Shown here: piece after piece, positions 1 through 8,580 of the stretch
Layout: each line of letters starts with the position of its first letter
Position numbering within the stretch: the stretch's first letter is position 1
Source: Streptomyces violaceusniger
GTDB lineage: Bacteria; Actinomycetota; Actinomycetes; Streptomycetales; Streptomycetaceae
Assembly: GCA_005405945.1 (NCBI GenBank)
Contig: BJHW01000001.1
Location: 62,001-126,000 of the forward strand
Length of the DNA stretch: 64,000 bases
Direction: 5' to 3'
The notes under the pieces: model-generated
What the model saw: only the letters and a program-made list of their open reading frames with translations
Told to the model about the DNA's origin: nothing
Databases searched by the model: none
Program-made: the position numbers and the translations under genes

Positions 1-499
1 CGCCCCTGTACCAGGTGCCGAAGTCGCGGCGGGCGGCCTCCGGGTCGTCGCTGGTGTGCACAAGGTTGCGGACCAGGCGCCGCTCGGCGAGCGCCGCGGC
101 CAGACTGTCGTTTCCGAGGTCGCCGCGGATCGTCCCGGCCACGGCCATCGTGGGGTCGGTGTGCCCGACGAGTTGCCGCAGCCGGGCGTGGATACCGGGC
201 TCACCGTGGGCGAGTGCCACGGACACCGGGCGGTTGGCGAACGCCTCGTCGAGGTAGGTCGGCAGATCACGGGGGGCACGCTTGGTGGCTGCGAGCAGAT
301 CGCGGTACACGACGTGGGCCTGCCATGGCTGCGCGACAAGGTCCACGCGGTCCGTGACGGTGACACCACATGCGCGGATCATGTCGAGCACGCGCGGGAC
401 CAGGCCGCGTTCCACGCAGTCCGGCTTGCACAGGATGACCGCCCAGCGGTCGAAGTCGATGCCGTCGACCACGGCGCCACTCGGCGGCTTCCGGCTCAC
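1..499 (-). CDS. Nucleoside-diphosphate-kinase-like protein (partial, runs off left edge)
   Basis: Reading leftward from a GTG at 499, the frame stays open to base 1, so the 3' end is missing. The translation contains VILCKPDCVERGLV, which matches the N-terminal KPDGVxRGLV signature of NDP kinases. It also has AVAGTIRGDLG and VRNLVHTSDDPEAA, which match the family's PGTIRGDFG and RNxxHxSDS segments, and the phospho-accepting His is kept. The middle is longer and less conserved than in housekeeping Ndk, so this is a divergent paralogue. The GTG overlaps the TGA of the upstream thymidylate-synthase-like gene (GTGA), so the two are probably co-translated. A nucleotide phosphotransfer role is inferred. 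Confidence 0.75.
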   Translation of the reverse strand, partial: MSRKPPSGAVVDGIDFDRWAVILCKPDCVERGLVPRVLDMIRACGVTVTDRVDLVAQPWQAHVVYRDLLAATKRAPRDLPTYLDEAFANRPVSVALAHGEPGIHARLRQLVGHTDPTMAVAGTIRGDLGNDSLAAALAERRLVRNLVHTSDDPEAARRDFGTWYRG

Positions 500-1521
500 T
501 CCTCGCCCCCGTCCAGGACAGCAGCGCAGGCTGACCAGCGGTGGCCGACGAGCCACCGCAGGCCCGGATCCAGAGCGTTGAGGACCTCGGGGTTCACCGT
601 GTCCACGTGGTCGTGCTGTATCTGCCGGTAGACCTCGAACAGCAGCAGGGCCTGCTGCCAGTACGGATCAAGGCCCGATGCCTCGATGTGTGCCACGCTG
701 TAGTGGGCCTTGTTCGTGCGCAGCACCTCCTCGTGCTCAAGGACGCGCGCCACGGTCGCCGCGGTGGTGCCCGCTGGCATCGCCGGGAACGGGAACTGGA
801 CCGGCGCGGACCGGGTGACGGCTTCCAGAAGGACTCGGTGGACACGGTCGGCGTTGCGGTCGCAGATGTGGGCCGAGCCGATGAAGTGGGTGTAGGAGCC
901 CAGCTCAAGGCCGAGCTGGACGGCGGCGAACTCCTGAAACATGGTGAAGCTGAAAACGTCCGAAAGCAGACCACAGTCGAGATCGTTGGCCCGCATGTAG
1001 CACACCATGTGCAGCCGTTCATCCCGCACCAGGAAGTGCAGCCCGGCGAGGCACGCCATATCCGGGTTGTCACTGATCGCGAGCTCGTCAGCGGTGAAGA
1101 CGGGAAGGTAGCCCCGCTTGCTGTCCGGCTCGCTGCGGAGCAGCTCCAGGATGCGGTCAAAGGGCGTCACTGTGTCGCCGTCGGCCGGGCTGAAGATCGT
1201 GTGACCGTACGCGGAACCACCCACATGGATGCCGTCCCGGGAGCTGGAGCGCATGGACGGCGCGTAGTAGCCGATCATCTCCAGGTCCCTGCGGCCAGCC
1301 AGGTACCAGAGTGCCTCCGCGAAATGGAAGACCGGGTTCACCTTACGCGCTGCCAGGAAGGGCAGCCGCTGACGCGGGTCCGACAAGCGGAAGCTCGCGC
1401 CGATCACCTCACGGGCGTCGTTTCCACGGGCAGAGATGTGATGATCGTGATCCTCCGATACCAGCCTCAATAAGGCCAGGTATGCCTCTTCGAGACCGGG
1501 AAGGCTGAGGGGTGTGAGCAT
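496..1521 (-). CDS. Thymidylate-synthase-fold protein, probable cytidylate (hydroxy)methylase
   Basis: A 341-residue protein with the thymidylate synthase fold. EPDSKRGYLPVF matches the DPDSRR segment, Cys157 in MACLAGLHF aligns with the catalytic Cys, and Arg177 and Asp180 in CYMRANDLDCG align with the QRSxD segment. The position equivalent to E. coli Asn177, which selects uracil, is Asp188 (LLSDVFSF). In T4 dCMP hydroxymethylase the same Asn-to-Asp change selects cytosine. I therefore infer that the substrate is CMP or dCMP, as in phage base modification or MilA/BcmA-type antibiotic enzymes. The start is supported by AAGGAG six bases upstream. It is coupled to an NDK-like gene through a GTGA overlap. 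Confidence 0.75.
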   Translation of the reverse strand: MLTPLSLPGLEEAYLALLRLVSEDHDHHISARGNDAREVIGASFRLSDPRQRLPFLAARKVNPVFHFAEALWYLAGRRDLEMIGYYAPSMRSSSRDGIHVGGSAYGHTIFSPADGDTVTPFDRILELLRSEPDSKRGYLPVFTADELAISDNPDMACLAGLHFLVRDERLHMVCYMRANDLDCGLLSDVFSFTMFQEFAAVQLGLELGSYTHFIGSAHICDRNADRVHRVLLEAVTRSAPVQFPFPAMPAGTTAATVARVLEHEEVLRTNKAHYSVAHIEASGLDPYWQQALLLFEVYRQIQHDHVDTVNPEVLNALDPGLRWLVGHRWSACAAVLDGGEE

Positions 1522-1674
1522 GATTCTCCTTGGATGTGCAGTCGCGGCAGCGACCGGTCGGCGGGGATGCTGAGCCCGGCCGCCCCTTGCCTCACCAAGG
1601 GCGGCTGTCGAGGGGCTGTCAGGGACTGAGCGCCAGCCCAGTCGTACGGGTTCGCGGCAGCACAGGGCATTCGG

Positions 1675-2118
1675 TCAGGTGGCTACCGCGTCAACGGCCA
1701 CCATGGCCGCGTGCTCGTCGGCCATGATCGCGTTGAAGGCGCGGTCGATGCGGTCCACCGCCTCCTCCTCACGGAAGCTCCCAAGCGTCGCCCAGTACGT
1801 CCGGCCGGCCTCGCGTGCCATCACCCACCGCGCCTGGACCCTCAAGGAGGCCGTATCAAGCAGCCCGGCCCGGAATTTGGCCGACAGGAAAGAGATCAGC
1901 CGGTTGCAGTGCAGAATCTTCGTGTACTCCTCGTCGGGCAGCTTGCCCGGGGCTGTCCACATCGTCCGCAGCGCGGGGTCGGACAGCGCCTCGGCGATCA
2001 GCTCCTGGTGTAACTCCTCGGCGTGGAGGGCGAGCCGCTGCCGGTTCTGCCTCTCGGACTGCACAAGAAGCGCGATACCGACTGCGGCAGCCGCGAGAAC
2101 GACGCATGAGGTCTTCAT
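1675..2118 (-). CDS. DUF6082 family protein
   Basis: A 147-residue protein. It starts with a short hydrophobic segment (residues 5-20), so it is probably membrane-anchored. It is followed by the acidic/aromatic pattern of DUF6082 proteins, which are common in Streptomyces: ELIAEALSDPALRTMW, CNRLISFLSAKFRAGLLD and REAGRTYWA. The ATG at 2118 was chosen because the family pattern begins there and GAAAGGTG lies just upstream. The same frame is open much further upstream, but that part has no family similarity. No catalytic motif is evident and the function is unknown. It appears to be a single-gene unit. Confidence 0.7.
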   Translation of the reverse strand: MKTSCVVLAAAAVGIALLVQSERQNRQRLALHAEELHQELIAEALSDPALRTMWTAPGKLPDEEYTKILHCNRLISFLSAKFRAGLLDTASLRVQARWVMAREAGRTYWATLGSFREEEAVDRIDRAFNAIMADEHAAMVAVDAVAT

Positions 2119-2246
2119 CCCACACCTTTCGTAGTGATCGGTTCGTTCGTGAGCCCGGTACGGGGCGTGGTGCCGCGGTTTCGTCGCCAGGAGATCGTGT
2201 CCGCTCGGGACACCGGGACCGGTGTCGACCGATGCCCGAGCGGGGC

Positions 2247-3029
2247 CTATTCGACAGACCCTGGTCCGACTCGCCGGACGCGGTCCTCCAGCTCCTTGAC
2301 TGGACTGGTTGCCCCCTGTGCAGAGAGGCGAGCGCCGATGCGGGCGGCAGCCTCCACCGCGCCCTTGATCACCTCGCAGCCGTACGAGCCTCCGCGGCGT
2401 GTCCGCTGCCAGGGGCTGGACAGCGACAGGACGGCCGCCAGCTCCCCATCGCGGCCGCACACCGCCACCGCCAGAACCAAGCCGCTCTCGTCGGCGCCCT
2501 GCACCCAGCCCCGATGCCGTATACGGGAGCAAGCCAGGGCGTCGTCCCCGGTCCCGTGGTCTCGGCTGAAGCGCCGCCATACGAGGAAGACACGCGAGAC
2601 AGGGTCAGCCGCAATCGCCACTGCCCTGACCGATGTGCGCTCACCAGCCGCCGACCTGAACCGCAGGGCCTCAGCGACGCAGATCCGCTGATCGCCATAC
2701 CGCTGATGAAGACGAACGCTTGCACCGGTTGTGGCCCGCAGTGCACTGAGCTCCCGCCGAATCTCACGATCCGCCATCGCGTGCTGCGCCACCATGGCCA
2801 GGCGGGCCAGCCTGGGACCGACAACGAACTGGCCCTGCTCGTCGGCTTGGACCAGACCCAGCTCCTGCATAGCGAGAACGAGCCGATGCACTGTGGGACG
2901 CTTCAGGCCGGTTTCTGAAACCACCGCCGACAGACACGCCGGCCCCTTTTCCAGCACAGCGAGAATCACAGAAATCTTATTCAGTACGCCGACGCTGCTC
3001 GGCAGCATACTCGGGGCAGTAATCGCCAT
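2247..3029 (-). CDS. IclR-family regulator, NdgR-like
   Basis: About 260 residues. The N-terminal winged helix (VLNKISVILAVLEKGP, then TGLKRPTVHRLVLAMQELGLV) matches the IclR DNA-binding domain. The C-terminal effector domain includes RRGWVQGADESGLVLAVAV. The overall arrangement resembles NdgR, the amino-acid-metabolism regulator of Streptomyces, so this may be a paralogue. The start at 3029 follows GGGAGG, although the spacing is short. A longer frame to 3212 is open but would overlap the preceding gene. Effector and targets cannot be read from the sequence. Confidence 0.75.
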   Translation of the reverse strand: MAITAPSMLPSSVGVLNKISVILAVLEKGPACLSAVVSETGLKRPTVHRLVLAMQELGLVQADEQGQFVVGPRLARLAMVAQHAMADREIRRELSALRATTGASVRLHQRYGDQRICVAEALRFRSAAGERTSVRAVAIAADPVSRVFLVWRRFSRDHGTGDDALACSRIRHRGWVQGADESGLVLAVAVCGRDGELAAVLSLSSPWQRTRRGGSYGCEVIKGAVEAAARIGARLSAQGATSPVKELEDRVRRVGPGSVE

Positions 3030-3135
3030 CACCTCCCTTAACCGGTTCGCCAGACGGAGCGAGCAGAATGGGCCCGGCGTCGCGCCGTCTCGACTTGCCG
3101 ACAAGCAGTTTCCCGGACTGGTCCCGTCAGGAGAT

Positions 3136-3624
3136 TCACCCGCGGTCCCTGACAATCGAGGAGCTGGTTGCGTCATCCCGTTTCGGCCCGAGAAGACCGA
3201 ACCCCCAACCACGGTCTATGAGATGTGCCTCTGTTTGGGCGCCGAGCAGTGTCATCAGCTCACGCACCACTCTGCGTACGACGTCCGCGCGGACCCCGAT
3301 ATTCGCAGCAATCCACCCCAGATCCTGGCCACCCGCCAAGCCCCGGAGAACTTCGTACTGTCCGGCGCTGAGCACGATGTTCGCGTCGTCGATTAACTCG
3401 GGCGGGGAGATTTCCCCGAGCATGTAAGCCCGGTGCACGGCACCCGGCCGCTCGGGTGAGCGGAGCTTCGCCGCGGCATATCTCAAACAGTCCGTAACCC
3501 TGGCTGTACACACCCCCATTTCCGTGGCCGCTTCTGCCGGAGTCATACCGCTCGCTATGAGCTGGAGGGCTTCGCGCTCGCGAGCAGACAGACTCAAACG
3601 ACCTGGCGGTTGGCTAGTCACCAT
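3136..3624 (-). CDS. Small regulator with two LuxR-type HTH segments
   Basis: A 162-residue protein with no sensory domain. Residues 11-60 form a LuxR/GerE-like helix-turn-helix (LSAREREALQLIASGMTP, then ARVTDCLRYAAAKL). Residues 85-135 form a second, weaker one (LSAGQYEVLRGLAGGQDL). Double-HTH proteins of this size recur in Streptomyces accessory regions. It lies upstream of the IclR gene on the same strand, with about 105 bases between them, and could share a transcript. The target is unknown. Confidence 0.65.
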   Translation of the reverse strand: MVTSQPPGRLSLSAREREALQLIASGMTPAEAATEMGVCTARVTDCLRYAAAKLRSPERPGAVHRAYMLGEISPPELIDDANIVLSAGQYEVLRGLAGGQDLGWIAANIGVRADVVRRVVRELMTLLGAQTEAHLIDRGWGFGLLGPKRDDATSSSIVRDRG

Positions 3625-3672
3625 GGCCCTTTCCAGTTGCGATACCTATTGGTGCGATGGCACGGGGATGGC

Positions 3673-4407
3673 TCAGGCGGCTGTCTGCTGGGCCAGGTCT
3701 TCAAGGCTCACGACCGTGCAACCGTTGAGCGCGACGACTTCGCGGCAGGCGAGTGTCCAAGGGATTCTCCGGTCGCCATACGCCACGGGCGTGAACTGCT
3801 CGCCGTCGCTGGGTACCGGCTTGAGGGTGTCGGGCGCGTACACGATCCCGGCCACACCCCAGACTGTGACGTCCTCCACCAGCACCGCCACACACCCCCT
3901 CCGCAACGGAGCGCGGCCCCATACCGCTTCAGGGACACAGCTACCGCAGACAGGCGGCGCAGCGGTTCTCTCTCCATCCGTGATCAGCCTGCCCGTCACG
4001 GCGGGCAGCAAGAAGACATACCGCCCATCGGATCGGTCATCAGCCGGGCGGCCGCAGTACTGGCACAGCATGTGAGTCATCGCCTGCCGCTGGCGCAATG
4101 CATGAACACGATCCAGCAGTGGCCCGCCAGCCCCAGGCTTTACCGGGACCCTGATCCACAGCACGCCCCGTCGGCGGTCGGCGATCCCGTATTCGTCCGC
4201 GTAACCGATCCCCACACCGTCGCAGCCGTGCCGCGTCGTGATCACGGCCCGGGACAGCACGTTTTCGCCTGTCCACGGAGCGATGAACGGCACCCGCACG
4301 TTGCCCGCGAAGTACTGACGCGGTCGTGGACGCCGAAGCCGAAGAGGAGCCCTGGGGCAGTCCGGCGGCAGCCAGCCGGTGGTGGACGGGCACTGGTCCC
4401 GACGCAT
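3673..4407 (-). CDS. Hypothetical protein with Cys pairs
   Basis: About 244 residues, not recognised. The middle contains CQYCGRPADD and, further on, CGSC, so a four-Cys zinc site is plausible. The C-terminal half is moderately hydrophobic and ends QQTAA. The start at 4407 is preceded by AGAGGA at a six-base spacing. An ATG two codons upstream and a longer frame to 4584 are less convincing. The next 298 bases (4408-4705) show no gene. Confidence 0.5.
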   Translation of the reverse strand: MRRDQCPSTTGWLPPDCPRAPLRLRRPRPRQYFAGNVRVPFIAPWTGENVLSRAVITTRHGCDGVGIGYADEYGIADRRRGVLWIRVPVKPGAGGPLLDRVHALRQRQAMTHMLCQYCGRPADDRSDGRYVFLLPAVTGRLITDGERTAAPPVCGSCVPEAVWGRAPLRRGCVAVLVEDVTVWGVAGIVYAPDTLKPVPSDGEQFTPVAYGDRRIPWTLACREVVALNGCTVVSLEDLAQQTAA

Positions 4408-4705
4408 CTTCATTCCTCTCGCATGTGTGCTCTTCACGGGTAAAGCCTCTCTTCGGCAGCCTTGAAATTCCGCGGGGGAACGGGGAAGGAAGCGCCGAAG
4501 AAGGAGTAGTGGGATTGCGTCACGCCTGGTGTAGCCGCCGCCCCTCCCTTCCTGGCAGTTGGAGCAGGGACGGCGGCCGCCCACCCACCAGACGCAGGGG
4601 TGGTCCAGTTGGCACGGTCATGAAGTGACGTCGATGGGCCTGGTCCGGGGAAAGTTCTCCGTCAGTTGCCGACTCCCTGGACGCTGACCGTCGGGGCCAC
4701 CGCCA

Positions 4706-5224
4706 TCACGACCTGATGTCTGTCTCGCGGCGCGGGTAGAGACGCAGCGCCTCTTCCAAACAGGAGAGAAGGACGACCGCACTGGGCAGTTTCAGCGGAG
4801 CTCGTTCGGTGAGGTGCCACGGCGGAGTGTCCCACCGGACGCCGCTCGTCGGCGGCAGAGTAATCCGTGCGTCAGCGCCAGTCATGACCTGGACGCCAGC
4901 GAGCGCGGAGACGTGTACCCCGCTGCCGCGAGCGACCAGGAACGTGCCCGTCTCGCCGCGCAAGAGGCATGGCAGTGCTGTACTCCTCCGATCGAGCCGA
5001 ACCAGCGCAGATGTGGCGGCTTTTCGCGGGGTGGTAACCGCGTCAAACTTGGTGCAGGCGGCCCACAAGACGGCGCTGGAGTCGTGGGCGAAGGCGTTGT
5101 CCACCTCGCCCGGCTGCGTCAGCTCGGTGCCGATGCGCAAGGACCAGCCGAGAACCTCCGCATACGCGTGCACGAGGGCAGACCTGTCGCGGGTTCTCGG
5201 CGGCCACATAGAAGTCGTCGTCAC
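4706..5224 (-). CDS. Bifunctional primase/polymerase-N-like protein
   Basis: About 172 residues. The order of weak motifs resembles the small stand-alone prim-pol-like proteins of Streptomyces: ALVHAYAEVLGWSLRIGTE at the start, a CTKFDAV segment, ALPCLLRGETGTFLVARGSG, then ITLPPTSGVRWDTPP. The acidic catalytic residues of true PrimPol are not clear, so it may be inactive as a polymerase. The GTG at 5224 overlaps the TGA of the upstream 85-residue gene (GTGA), suggesting translational coupling. Confidence 0.5.
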   Translation of the reverse strand: MTTTSMWPPRTRDRSALVHAYAEVLGWSLRIGTELTQPGEVDNAFAHDSSAVLWAACTKFDAVTTPRKAATSALVRLDRRSTALPCLLRGETGTFLVARGSGVHVSALAGVQVMTGADARITLPPTSGVRWDTPPWHLTERAPLKLPSAVVLLSCLEEALRLYPRRETDIRS

Positions 5225-5478
5225 CGGGTCCCCCAAAGGCTGTGCATTGCTCCAACGCGGAAGGCAGCGCACGGAGCGCCCAGCGCAGCGAACTGGGGGC
5301 TGGTCTCCATCAGGTCGCGCTCGCGACGGATGCCCGGCCGGGCATCGCACTCGATCACTGAGGCGTTGTTGGCGTGATTCACGACGCGGCGGCCCGACAA
5401 GGGATCAGCCACGTGACCGAGTCCGAGACCGCGCCTCGTGACCATGCATGCCGTCCGCTTCACCTGATGGGTATCCAT
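5221..5478 (-). CDS. Hypothetical 85-residue protein
   Basis: A short protein starting MDTHQVKRTACMVTRRGLGL, with GAGGAG six bases before its ATG. It is not recognised. It is basic at the N terminus, has no membrane segment, and ends four bases into the prim-pol-like gene, with which it forms a two-gene unit. The strong ribosome binding site and the coupled overlap are the main evidence that it is real. Confidence 0.5.
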   Translation of the reverse strand: MDTHQVKRTACMVTRRGLGLGHVADPLSGRRVVNHANNASVIECDARPGIRRERDLMETSPQFAALGAPCAAFRVGAMHSLWGTR

Positions 5479-5660
5479 CCGTGGCTCCTCGTCACTCTCG
5501 GTGGCCTCACTCGGATACGAAGACGAACGTAGGGCTGGGTACGACCAAGCCCCAAGAAGATTGCGCGAGTTTGCAGAACACGGATTGACGGGGTCGAACG
5601 CCTCATCGAGCATTGTCATACCGCGCAAATCTGCGCAAGACAGCGGACGGGAGAGCAACC

Positions 5661-6068
5661 ATGCGACTACGGTTCCTTGGTAAGAACTCCACCCCCGGAG
5701 ACAGCCCCACCCTGTACGCCAGCGACCAGAACAGCTACGTCGTCCAAGGCTGGAAGGTGTACGCCAACGATCTGCTCGCACAACTCGACGTGCCGGAAGG
5801 GCAGACAATCATCGAGGTGCCACCCGAGCTGTTCGAGCATCTGACGAAGGACGGACACCCAAGCGGCAAGATCAAGAACTTCGCTGCCCCAATCATGCTC
5901 GTCACCGAACAGGGCACATGCATCTTGCAGGGCCCGAAAATGCATGACCCCGAAGCCCTGAGCCAGATGCGCATGCCCGACTATGAGACGTGCATCGAGG
6001 TCCCCAAGTCCTCGATCGTGGCCCTGTTGGAGGAACACCGTGGACCTGATCACGTCCGCCCAGCGTGA
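5661..6068 (+). CDS. Hypothetical protein of the WhiJ-type module
   Basis: About 135 residues starting MRLRFLGKNSTPGDSPTLYA. Short proteins of this type (SPTLYASDxxSYVVQGW, then DYETCIEVP near the end) sit immediately upstream of DUF6879 genes in many Streptomyces genomes. The function is unknown. The ATG at 5661 follows GGGAGAG. Its 3' end overlaps the next gene by 29 bases, which indicates an operon with the DUF6879, XRE and DUF397 genes. Confidence 0.65.
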   Translation: MRLRFLGKNSTPGDSPTLYASDQNSYVVQGWKVYANDLLAQLDVPEGQTIIEVPPELFEHLTKDGHPSGKIKNFAAPIMLVTEQGTCILQGPKMHDPEALSQMRMPDYETCIEVPKSSIVALLEEHRGPDHVRPA

Positions 6069-6563
6069 CGAGCTGTTCAACAGCTTCAAACGCGACGCCT
6101 TCCACCTGGAACTGCGGGACGACTACGGATCTCCCATCGAGGACACGCCGTACACCCGATGGAAGAGGGGCGAGCCGGACGATTACGCGTGGCTCGCCCC
6201 TGGATGGCCCTCATGAAGCGCGTTACAGGCGAGGGGAAGACCGTCCGACGAGTCCGCGTCGTCAGTGAGCCCCATTCCCAGTACGTGGAATGGGAGCACT
6301 CACTGACCCACCTCAATATCGAGGCCGGCGAGGACATCCGATGGCTACCGCGGCACCAGCTACCCGAAGGCATCACTTTCCCCGCGCAGGGGAACGACTG
6401 GTGGCTGTACGACGATCAACTCCTTGCCGTAGGCCACTTCGACTGCGACGGGCGAGTACTCGGGTCAGAGGTCATTGAGGACCCCGCCACCGTGGCCGAG
6501 TGCGTCCGCCTGCGCGACCTCCTCTGGGCCGTCGCCATCCCCCACTCCGAGTACAAGCCCTGA
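6040..6563 (+). pseudogene. DUF6879 family protein, frameshifted
   Basis: The first part (GTG at 6040, VDLITSAQRDELFNSFKRDA to GEPDDYAWLAP) and the second part (WMALMKRVTGEGKTVRRVRV to AIPHSEYKP) together form one full-length DUF6879 protein. They lie in different frames. Adding one C to the CCCC run at 6197-6200 restores a single frame of about 175 residues. The start has GGAGGA five bases upstream. This family accompanies XRE/DUF397 pairs of the WhiJ type, which act in developmental control in Streptomyces. The frameshift may be a sequencing error. Confidence 0.75.
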
Positions 6564-6570
6564 CCCACCC

Positions 6571-7425
6571 GTGAGCACGCAAGCAGAAGAGGCACTGCAT
6601 GCGCTGGGTGCCCGGCTGCGCGGCTTCCGCAAGGATGCCGGATTCGCAAGCGGCCGGGCATTCGCGCGTGCCACCGCCTGGCAGGAGTCAAAAGTCTCCC
6701 GCATCGAGAATGGCAAACAGCGCCCCACCGAGGAAGACATCCGCGTCTGGTGCGATAAAACAGGCCAGAACGACCACGTAGGCGACCTCATCGCCATCGT
6801 CCGCCACGTCGACGAACTGTGGCTGGAGTGGCGCCGCCTGCTCCAGACCGGCGCAGAGCAGCGACAGAAACAGGGCCTTCAGGTCTACGCCAAGACCAAG
6901 GTCTTCCGCATCTGGCACCCTACCGTCGTGTGGGGGACTCTTCAGACGGCGGAGTACGCGTCTGAGACCTTCAAGCAGGTGGTCAGCTACTACGAGATCC
7001 CCGACGATGCGGAAGCCGCCACGGCCAAGCGGCTTGAACGTCAGCAGTACCTCTACCGGGGCGACCGGATCTTCAACGTGCTGCTCGGCGAGCAGGCGCT
7101 GTACACCAACTTCGGAGGCCCTGAGATCATGAAGGGGCAGCTTGACCGCCTCCTGGCCGTCATGAGACTCCCCCGGCTGAGCCTGGGTATCCTCCCGAGG
7201 TCCGCGCCCACCTCCATATGGCCGGGCAACTCGTTCTCGATGTTCGATGACCGGCTGGTCCAGGTCGAGACCTATTCGGCAGAGTTCTCCGTCTCCCAAC
7301 CCCGAGAGATCGAGCTCTACGCCAGGGCGTTCGCCCTCCTGAGACAGTCAGCCGTCTACGGAACCGCAGTCCGAGACCTCATCCTCGCCGCAATTCAGCA
7401 CTATGACCGGATGCCCACCGACTAG
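6571..7425 (+). CDS. XRE-family regulator with DUF5753 domain
   Basis: 284 residues. The N-terminal XRE helix-turn-helix (LGARLRGFRKDAGFASGRAF, then SKVSRIENGKQRPTEEDIRVW) is followed by a DUF5753 domain (QVYAKTKVFRIWHPTVVWGT, then YASETFKQVV and a conserved LERQQYLYRGD). This is the WhiJ/BldB-neighbour class and is also described as the Scr1-type antitoxin-like family. The GTG at 6571 lies eight bases after the DUF6879 stop. It is paired with the DUF397 gene 12 bases downstream, its usual partner. Those partners are thought to modulate repression by the XRE protein. Confidence 0.85.
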   Translation: MSTQAEEALHALGARLRGFRKDAGFASGRAFARATAWQESKVSRIENGKQRPTEEDIRVWCDKTGQNDHVGDLIAIVRHVDELWLEWRRLLQTGAEQRQKQGLQVYAKTKVFRIWHPTVVWGTLQTAEYASETFKQVVSYYEIPDDAEAATAKRLERQQYLYRGDRIFNVLLGEQALYTNFGGPEIMKGQLDRLLAVMRLPRLSLGILPRSAPTSIWPGNSFSMFDDRLVQVETYSAEFSVSQPREIELYARAFALLRQSAVYGTAVRDLILAAIQHYDRMPTD

Positions 7426-7437
7426 GAGACTAGGACC

Positions 7438-7641
7438 TTGACAACGAAACCGAAGTGGCGAACCAGCTCCTACACAAAGTCCGACACTTGCGTCGAAGTA
7501 TCCGACAACCAGCCCGACTTGGTACTCGTCCGAGACTCAAAAGACCCGGACCGCAGATGCCTGGCCCTTCGGCCAGCCGCCTGGTCATCCTTCGTGGACT
7601 TCCTCAGGGCAACGGAGGTACGGCCCGGCCGCGTGCGCTGA
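7438..7641 (+). CDS. DUF397 family protein
   Basis: 67 residues. The pattern KWRTSSYTKSDTCVEVSD, then LVRDSKDPDRR and a final WSSFVDFLRATE is the standard DUF397 signature. It begins at a TTG (7438) preceded by AGGAG. DUF397 proteins are small partners of XRE/DUF5753 regulators, and this one follows its partner directly. Confidence 0.85.
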   Translation: MTTKPKWRTSSYTKSDTCVEVSDNQPDLVLVRDSKDPDRRCLALRPAAWSSFVDFLRATEVRPGRVR

Positions 7642-8221
7642 TGGCTGAGGCTCTCTCCGCTGTCCCCGGCACGGCGGCGGCGAGCAGCTGGGCGATGCGT
7701 TTCCACTCCGCGAGTCCTGGGGTGCATCGAACCGGGTGTCCTCGAGGGCGCGTGCGACGGCGCCGGCGTCCATGCCCTTCGCACGGCGGCCGATGCGGGC
7801 GAGGTCGACCGGCTCGCGGAGCGCAGCGGCGCGCGGGACGCCGGGGCGGCCAAGGCGTGTTCATCATCGGCCTCGCATTTGTGGTACGGAATCGGCGAAC
7901 CCGCCTGCCGGGGCGGCCAGGGGGAACCGGGGGCCGGGCTGGCGGGCGTTCCCGCCGGGTCTCCCCGACCACCGTGCTCAGTCGTCCATGGCCTCCTCGT
8001 GGAGGCCCCTGGCAAGATCGTCGGCCCCAGTCCCCGGCCCACGCCCGCAGGGCGGCCGTCTCTGCGGCGGGGAGACCGCAGCAGAGGGGACCGGGTGGCT
8101 GGGCGTGGCCCCGTACGTGGTTGCTGGGGTCGCCGAACTCCACGTGGAGGCCCCGTCCGTCAGGACTTGTCCCCTGACCGATCAGGCGTTTCGTTGCGGT
8201 GTCCTCGACGGGAGGGGCTTG
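7642..8221. other. 580-base stretch without a clear gene
   Basis: No frame here has convincing start signals or family similarity. On the minus strand around 7630-7830 two frames read GRRAKGMDAGAVARALEDT and LAEWKRIAQLLAAAVPG. Joined across one indel they would look like the tail of a degraded gene, which I cannot name. Confidence 0.3.
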
Positions 8222-8455
8222 ATGGGAGACATAGAGATGAGCCGGGCCGAGGCGGTTGCGCTCGTGCAGCGGATCATGGATGCGGACTACGACTCCGAAG
8301 ACGAGGTAGACAGCTGGCTGGACTTGCTCGACCGGGCCCTGGTATGCCCGACTGGGCACGTCAGCGGCTTGATCTTCTGGCCGCCGCCGGACCGAGAGCT
8401 CTCGGCTGATGAAGTAGTCGCTCAGGCCCTGGCGTATCGGTCGATCGCCTTGTGA
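8222..8455 (+). CDS. Colicin/pyocin-type immunity-like protein
   Basis: 77 residues, acidic. The pattern AEAVALVQRIMDADYDSEDE, then CPTGHVSGLIFWPPP and ELSADEVVAQALAYR follows the layout of the colicin/pyocin DNase immunity family (E..L...I....SEEE.D, then HP.GSDLIFYP and a final E.I......WR). The start follows GGGAGG. No cognate nuclease gene is adjacent, so it is an orphan immunity or self-protection gene. The family call rests on motif order alone. Confidence 0.55.
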   Translation: MGDIEMSRAEAVALVQRIMDADYDSEDEVDSWLDLLDRALVCPTGHVSGLIFWPPPDRELSADEVVAQALAYRSIAL

Positions 8456-8580
8456 GGTCCTGGTTCAGATCCTGATGCAGGCGACGAGGGCTGCGGTGAT
8501 GGCGGTGCTGGGGAAGACGTAGCCGCGTTCGGCGATGGCAGCGGCCATGGCCCCGGGCAAAGCTTGCAGATGGAGGGCCG

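Noticed and set aside
2119..2580. Upstream extension of the DUF6082 frame to 2580
   Set aside because: It lies over the IclR gene region and is Arg/Gly-rich without family similarity. The ATG at 2118 fits better.
3030..3212. Extended IclR start at 3212
   Set aside because: It would overlap the double-HTH gene by 77 bases and has no IclR-like sequence there.
8456..8580. Minus-strand reading MAAAIAERGYVFPSTAITAA ending in a stop
   Set aside because: It is too short, with no start signal, partner or known family; it may be a transposase tail but cannot be supported.
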